A stretch of 7,200 bases of DNA from Streptosporangiaceae bacterium (GTDB lineage: Bacteria > Actinomycetota > Actinomycetes > Streptosporangiales > Streptosporangiaceae). The notes under the pieces are model-generated. The model saw only the letters and a program-made list of their open reading frames with translations, did not search any database and was not told the origin of the DNA. Both the position numbers and the translations under genes were made by a program. The stretch spans positions 1 through 7,200 of the forward strand of contig JASIGD010000543.1 in the NCBI GenBank assembly GCA_030045295.1. Direction: 5' to 3'. Positions 5,201 through 7,200 of the stretch are shown here, piece by piece; the stretch's first letter is position 1, and each line of letters opens with the position of its first letter.

Positions 5201-7200
5201 CTAAGCGGCGACGATGCTGACCAGCTTCGGCGGCCGGACGATGACCCTGCTGACCTGCTGGCTGCCCAGCGTACGCACTACTCCCGGCGCGGCCAGCGCG
5301 AGCTCCCGTAGCTCGGCTTCGGTGATGGCCGGGGGGACATCCAGCTTGTCGCGTACCTTGCCGTTGACCTGCACGACGCAGGTGACGGTCTCCCGCGCCA
5401 GCAGGGCCGGGTCAGCGGCAGGCCAGGCCGCCCGCGCCACCGAGGGCTTGTGTCCGAGCAGCTCCCAGCATTCCTCGGCGGTATAGGGCGCGAACAGCGA
5501 CAGCAGCACGGCCAGGACCTCGGCCGCCTCGCGGACCGCGGGATCAGCCGCTCCCGGCCCGGCGTCGATGGCCTTGCGCGTCGCGCTGACCAGCTCCATC
5601 AGCCGGGCCACGGCGACGTTCAGGTGATACGCCTCGACCTGCCGGGTGACCTCGTCGATGGTGCGGTGGGTGGCCCTGCGCAGTTCGGTGTCCCCCGGTG
5701 CGCCGGCGCGGTTCTCCGCTCCCCCGGGGCCTGCGTCCGCGGCGGCGACGTCGGCGGCGATCCGCCAGGTCCGGCCCAGGAACTTGACCATGGCCTCCGG
5801 GTGCATGTCCGCCCAGTCGATGTCGTCCTCGGGCGGGCTGGCGAAGATCATGGTCAGCCTGATCGCGTCCACCCCGAACCGCTCGATCTGCTCGCCGAGG
5901 TCAACGCCGTTGCCGAGCGACTTCGACATCGCCTTTCCGCCGTTGATCACCTGACCCTGGTTGATCAGCCGGGTAAACGGCTCGGTGAAGGCCAGCAGGC
6001 CCATGTCGTACAGGACCTTGGTGAAGAACCTGCTGTACAGCAGGTGCAGGATGGCGTGCTCGACGCCGCCCACGTACATGTCCACCGGCGCCCACCGGCG
6101 GACCTCGGCCGGGTCGAAGGGGCCGTCGGCGTAGTCGACCGAGCAGTAGCGGAACATGTACCACGAGGAATCCACGAACGTGTCCATGGTGTCCGTGTCG
6201 CGCTTGGCCGCGCCGCCGCAGCGGGGGCAGGAGACGTTCACCCAGTCCTCCGCGGCGGCCAGCGGCGACACGCCCCGGGGCACCAGATCCTGGCCGCGCA
6301 GGTCGGGCAGCACGACAGGCAGCTGGTCGTCCGGCACCGGCACCTGGCCGCACGACGGGCAGTGGATGATGGGGATCGGGGTGCCCCAGAAGCGCTGCCG
6401 TGACACCAGCCAGTCCCTCAGGCGATAGCTGACCGCCGCCCGGCCCAGGCCCTTTTCGGCCAGGATCGCGGTGATCGCGGCGATGGCGTCCGACTTCGCC
6501 AGCCCGTTGATCGGACCCGAGTTCACCAGCGTGCCGTCGCCCGCGGTCGCGACGCCGGTCTGAACGGGATCCGGCTGCCCGGTATCGACCACGACCCGGA
6601 CGTCCAGGCCGTAGGCGCGCGCGAAGTCGAGGTCACGCTGGTCGTGGGCGGGCACGGCCATGATGGCCCCGGTGCCGTAGTCGGGCAGCACGTAGTCGGC
6701 GGCCCACACCGGGATCCGCTCCCCGTTCACCGGGTTGACGGCATACCGGCCGAGGAACACCCCGGTCTTATCCCGCTCGGTGGACTGGCGCTCGATGTCG
6801 GTCAGCTTGCGCACCTGCTCGACGTAGCCGCGCAGCTCGGCCAGGCGGTCGGGGGCGCACACCTGCTCGGCCAGCGGCGAGTCCGCCGCCACCACGAAGA
6901 ACGTCGCCCCGTACAGCGTGTCGGGCCTGGTGGTGAAGACCGTGACCGGCTCGTCGCGGCCCTCCACCATGAAGCGGACCTCGGCTCCTTCGGAGCGGCC
7001 GATCCAGTTGCGCTGCATGAGCAGCACGCGATCGGGCCAGCAGCCCTCCAGCTGCTCGGCGTCGGCCAGCAGCCGGTCGGCGTACTCGGTGATCTTGAAG
7101 TACCACTGGTTCAGCATCCGCCGGATGACCTCGGCGCCGCAGCGCTCACACTTCCCGGCGATGACCTGCTCGTTGGCGAGGACGGTCTGGTCCACCGGGC
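5201..7200 (-). CDS. leuS: Leucyl-tRNA synthetase, N-terminal part off window
   Basis: Charges tRNA-Leu in the cytoplasm and edits mischarged products. The frame ends in TAG at 5201-5203 and stays open to the right edge; the GTG at 7195 is an internal valine, not a start. About 665 residues are visible; numbering here is from that valine. Order: a zinc-binding CERC (C16/C19) and the segment leading into CP1; the CP1 editing domain with TTRPDT (88-93) and HDQRD (184-188), where D185 corresponds to the conserved editing Asp; CPSC (279-282) and CPRC (323-326), a second zinc-binding module; the [16 protein letters not shown] region; the catalytic loop KAMSKS (421-426); a helical anticodon-binding domain from about 505; and the bacterial C-terminal domain with [11 protein letters not shown]. 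The HIGH motif and Rossmann start lie beyond the edge. It is convergent with lexA, 102 nt apart, with no sign of shared regulation. It looks like an intact housekeeping gene. Confidence 0.97.
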   Translation of the reverse strand, partial: PVDQTVLANEQVIAGKCERCGAEVIRRMLNQWYFKITEYADRLLADAEQLEGCWPDRVLLMQRNWIGRSEGAEVRFMVEGRDEPVTVFTTRPDTLYGATFFVVAADSPLAEQVCAPDRLAELRGYVEQVRKLTDIERQSTERDKTGVFLGRYAVNPVNGERIPVWAADYVLPDYGTGAIMAVPAHDQRDLDFARAYGLDVRVVVDTGQPDPVQTGVATAGDGTLVNSGPINGLAKSDAIAAITAILAEKGLGRAAVSYRLRDWLVSRQRFWGTPIPIIHCPSCGQVPVPDDQLPVVLPDLRGQDLVPRGVSPLAAAEDWVNVSCPRCGGAAKRDTDTMDTFVDSSWYMFRYCSVDYADGPFDPAEVRRWAPVDMYVGGVEHAILHLLYSRFFTKVLYDMGLLAFTEPFTRLINQGQVINGGKAMSKSLGNGVDLGEQIERFGVDAIRLTMIFASPPEDDIDWADMHPEAMVKFLGRTWRIAADVAAADAGPGGAENRAGAPGDTELRRATHRTIDEVTRQVEAYHLNVAVARLMELVSATRKAIDAGPGAADPAVREAAEVLAVLLSLFAPYTAEECWELLGHKPSVARAAWPAADPALLARETVTCVVQVNGKVRDKLDVPPAITEAELRELALAAPGVVRTLGSQQVSRVIVRPPKLVSIVAA

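Noticed and set aside
5450..6403. Plus-strand open frame of about 317 codons opposite leuS
   Set aside because: It lies entirely within the conserved leuS gene and has mirror-image low-complexity composition.
7193..7195. GTG as the start of leuS
   Set aside because: The frame stays open to the window edge, and the HIGH-containing N-terminal domain of LeuRS must lie further upstream.

Overview
The window is high-GC DNA with the codon bias of an actinobacterium: most third positions are G or C, GTG is used as a start, and the Shine-Dalgarno sequences are strong. The gene set is the conserved actinobacterial lexA / nrdR-nrdJ neighbourhood. The genus cannot be fixed from the sequence alone. No mobile element, CRISPR array, tRNA or rRNA is visible, and base composition is even throughout, so this reads as core chromosome.

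Layout from left to right. (1) Positions 1-2910, minus strand: nrdJ, adenosylcobalamin-dependent class II ribonucleotide reductase, missing only its last few codons beyond the left edge. (2) Positions 2993-3481, minus: nrdR, the Zn-ribbon/ATP-cone repressor of ribonucleotide reductase genes, 82 nt upstream of nrdJ and very probably its operon partner. (3) Positions 3482-3719: the nrdR control region, with a candidate promoter and two NrdR-box-like palindromes. (4) Positions 3720-4073, minus: a small membrane-anchored LysM protein of the YneA/ChiZ/DivS type, the SOS cell-division inhibitors encoded next to lexA. (5) Positions 4074-4306: a divergent regulatory region. It holds a perfect LexA box overlapping the lexA -35 and an unusual near-continuous run of four GTTCGA half-sites spaced 15-16 bp in front of the LysM gene. 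(6) Positions 4307-5098, plus: lexA, the SOS master repressor/autoprotease. (7) Positions 5099-5128: a perfect 10-bp stem hairpin abutting the lexA stop codon. (8) Positions 5201-7200, minus: leuS, leucyl-tRNA synthetase, convergent with lexA and missing its N-terminal part beyond the right edge.

Functionally, LexA should repress itself and the divergent LysM gene. On DNA damage LexA cleaves itself, the LysM protein is made and division pauses. Directly downstream of the LysM gene, NrdR and NrdJ control and carry out dNTP synthesis. leuS is a housekeeping neighbour with no evident link. The most interesting part is the 4089-4151 operator-like array; the rest matches known families well and no wholly new system is evident.
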